IMG/VR virus record: IMGVR_UViG_3300042430_003505
Location: 1-64,000 of that record
Strand: one strand, 5' to 3'
From: a virus
Length of the DNA stretch: 64,000 nt
Below, one piece after another: positions 63,205-64,000 of this stretch. The notes under the pieces were generated by a model. It ran no database searches. It saw only the letters and a list, made by a program, of their open reading frames with translations, and was not told the origin of the DNA. The position numbers and the translations under genes are program-made. Positions within the stretch are counted from its first letter, which is position 1; the number at the start of each line of letters is the position of its first letter.

Positions 63205-63527
63205 TTAAAATAATTGTTTTCTATAAGATACTCATAAAGACCTTCAAGATCTTTACATATTTCCACTTGTTCACCATCATTGATCTTAGAATATGCATTC
63301 ATTTCTGGATTTCCTACACCGTCTTGTAAATAGTTTTTCTCATACATAAACCAATTAAACCAGTCTAATCCTTCAGCTGTTAAGATTTCTCCCCAAAGAT
63401 ACTCGATTACGACATGGTAGCCTTCAGTAAACTCTATTAAATCGACTCCCTGTTCATAGGATTTATCAATCCGTGATGAGTTTTGGACCATCTGGTCAGT
63501 GATAAATTTAAAGTGTTCAAATGTCAT
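63186..63527 (-). CDS. hypothetical protein between topoisomerase genes, 113 aa
   Basis: Aromatic and acidic (FTEGYHVVIEYLWGEILTAEGLDWFNWFMYEKNY). Not recognised. Its end overlaps the topoisomerase start by 19 bp, so the two genes are coupled. Confidence 0.6.
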   Translation of the reverse strand: MTFEHFKFITDQMVQNSSRIDKSYEQGVDLIEFTEGYHVVIEYLWGEILTAEGLDWFNWFMYEKNYLQDGVGNPEMNAYSKINDGEQVEICKDLEGLYEYLIENNYFKCESQK

Positions 63528-63558
63528 AAGTTGGGATTTTCTTATCTTTTACTTGGGC

Positions 63559-63669
63559 CTAAACTAAAGTTTTGATTGCCCATGAAATGAGACCTATTAT
63601 GGATCCCATTATAATCATCCAAATAAAGACAAACTTAGGCCTTCTTTCAAACTCGTTGTAGTATTTCAT
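63559..63669 (-). CDS. small membrane protein, 36 aa
   Basis: MKYYNEFERRPKFVFIWMIIM then GSIIGLISWAIKTLV: one transmembrane helix preceded by a charged N-terminus. Lies 6 nt after the stop of the topoisomerase ATPase-subunit gene. Confidence 0.5.
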   Translation of the reverse strand: MKYYNEFERRPKFVFIWMIIMGSIIGLISWAIKTLV

Positions 63670-63675
63670 TAGTTA

Positions 63676-64000
63676 TTAGTTATTTCCAAGGATTCTGTCC
63701 TTTCGTGGTTGAGAATCCTTACCAAACCATGACTCAAGTGAGTCTCGATAGTCTTTATCGTTCTTGATTTGCACAAGATAAGGATTTTTGATTATTTCTT
63801 CGTATTCGGCGTCCTCGAGGGCTCCCAATCCCTTTTTGTATTCGATTTCCCAAGAAGAGGTCTTATTCTTCCTCAGCCAGGCATCAAACTCTTCATTTGT
63901 GTAAAAATTAAGTGAGTCTTTGCCTTTTTTAGCGACAACTAGTGGAGTCATTACCTTGTATACCCTACCTTGGTCAAAAAGTTCGGGCCAAAAGCGATTA
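63676..64000 (-). CDS. type II DNA topoisomerase, ATPase subunit C-terminus (gp39/gp60-like), partial
   Basis: Reading frame is open to the window end, continuing upstream of the first Met as NRFWPELFDQGRVYKV then MTPLVV. EIEYKKGLGALEDAEY matches the GyrB-type TOPRIM-end YKGLG motif. Only the C-terminal 107 residues are in the window. Partner of the gp52-like subunit. Confidence 0.85.
   Translation of the reverse strand, partial: NRFWPELFDQGRVYKVMTPLVVAKKGKDSLNFYTNEEFDAWLRKNKTSSWEIEYKKGLGALEDAEYEEIIKNPYLVQIKNDKDYRDSLESWFGKDSQPRKDRILGNN

Overview
The window is one contiguous stretch of a large, AT-rich, tailed double-stranded DNA phage of the T4-like (contractile-tail) type. Recognisable T4-family modules are the major capsid protein (gp23), a prohead protease (gp21) fused to a scaffold, the portal (gp20), a head-completion nuclease (gp4), baseplate proteins resembling gp5, gp25, gp27 and gp53, the C-terminal half of a family B DNA polymerase (gp43), a primase, UvsW and a probable UvsY, a PhoH-like ATPase, and both subunits of a type II topoisomerase (gp52 complete, the ATPase subunit cut by the window end). 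A Bacteroidota host, probably flavobacterial, is inferred from signal peptides ending in -NAQ, a lipoprotein with CDSKKEKD after the lipobox, and the near absence of Shine-Dalgarno sequences. I found no tRNA, CRISPR array, integrase or insertion sequence.

Layout. 1-6.6 kb: small accessory genes, two MSFINWG-type proteins, a 2OG-Fe(II) oxygenase-like protein and a patatin-like lipase. 6.6-27 kb: a long accessory region dominated by genes under T4-like late promoters (consensus near GATAAATAAYTAAAA), whose products mostly begin with a short peptide resembling the T4 capsid targeting sequence (CTS), interleaved with minus-strand early-type genes. 27-31 kb: gp25-like wedge, portal, gp4-like protein. 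31-39 kb: primase, split DNA polymerase, PhoH, UvsW, UvsY. 39-46.8 kb: nucleotide and RNA metabolism enzymes (HAD, P-loop kinase, ligase/nucleotidylyltransferase fusion, metallophosphoesterase) and more CTS proteins. 46.8-53.4 kb: baseplate operon. 53.3-54.4 kb: a Cys-rich protein and a NeuB-like protein. 54.4-60.2 kb: J-domain protein, protease-scaffold, capsid protein, Dps-like protein and another MSFINWG protein. 60.4-64 kb: small secreted and membrane proteins and the topoisomerase.

How it may fit together. The most striking feature is about twenty proteins that share an N-terminal peptide of the form M..h..F..(W/F/Y)(h)NE and otherwise have unrelated bodies: a tail-lysozyme-like domain, a possible second muramidase, a peptidoglycan-binding domain, a nucleotidyltransferase, acidic proteins and others. 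In T4, internal proteins and Alt enter the prohead through such a peptide and are trimmed by gp21 after an h-x-E motif. The simplest reading is that this phage packs a large and varied set of proteins into its capsid for delivery into the host, and processes them with the protease encoded at 55.5 kb. Its gp5-like spike lacks a lysozyme domain, which fits lytic enzymes having moved to the packaged set. Two of the CTS genes sit in a tandemly duplicated cassette, each followed by a convergent gene for a secreted protein. A second modular family of four proteins shares an MSFINWG...Ala-rich N-terminus with unrelated C-terminal domains, probably a virion-docking module. These roles are inferences from sequence patterns.
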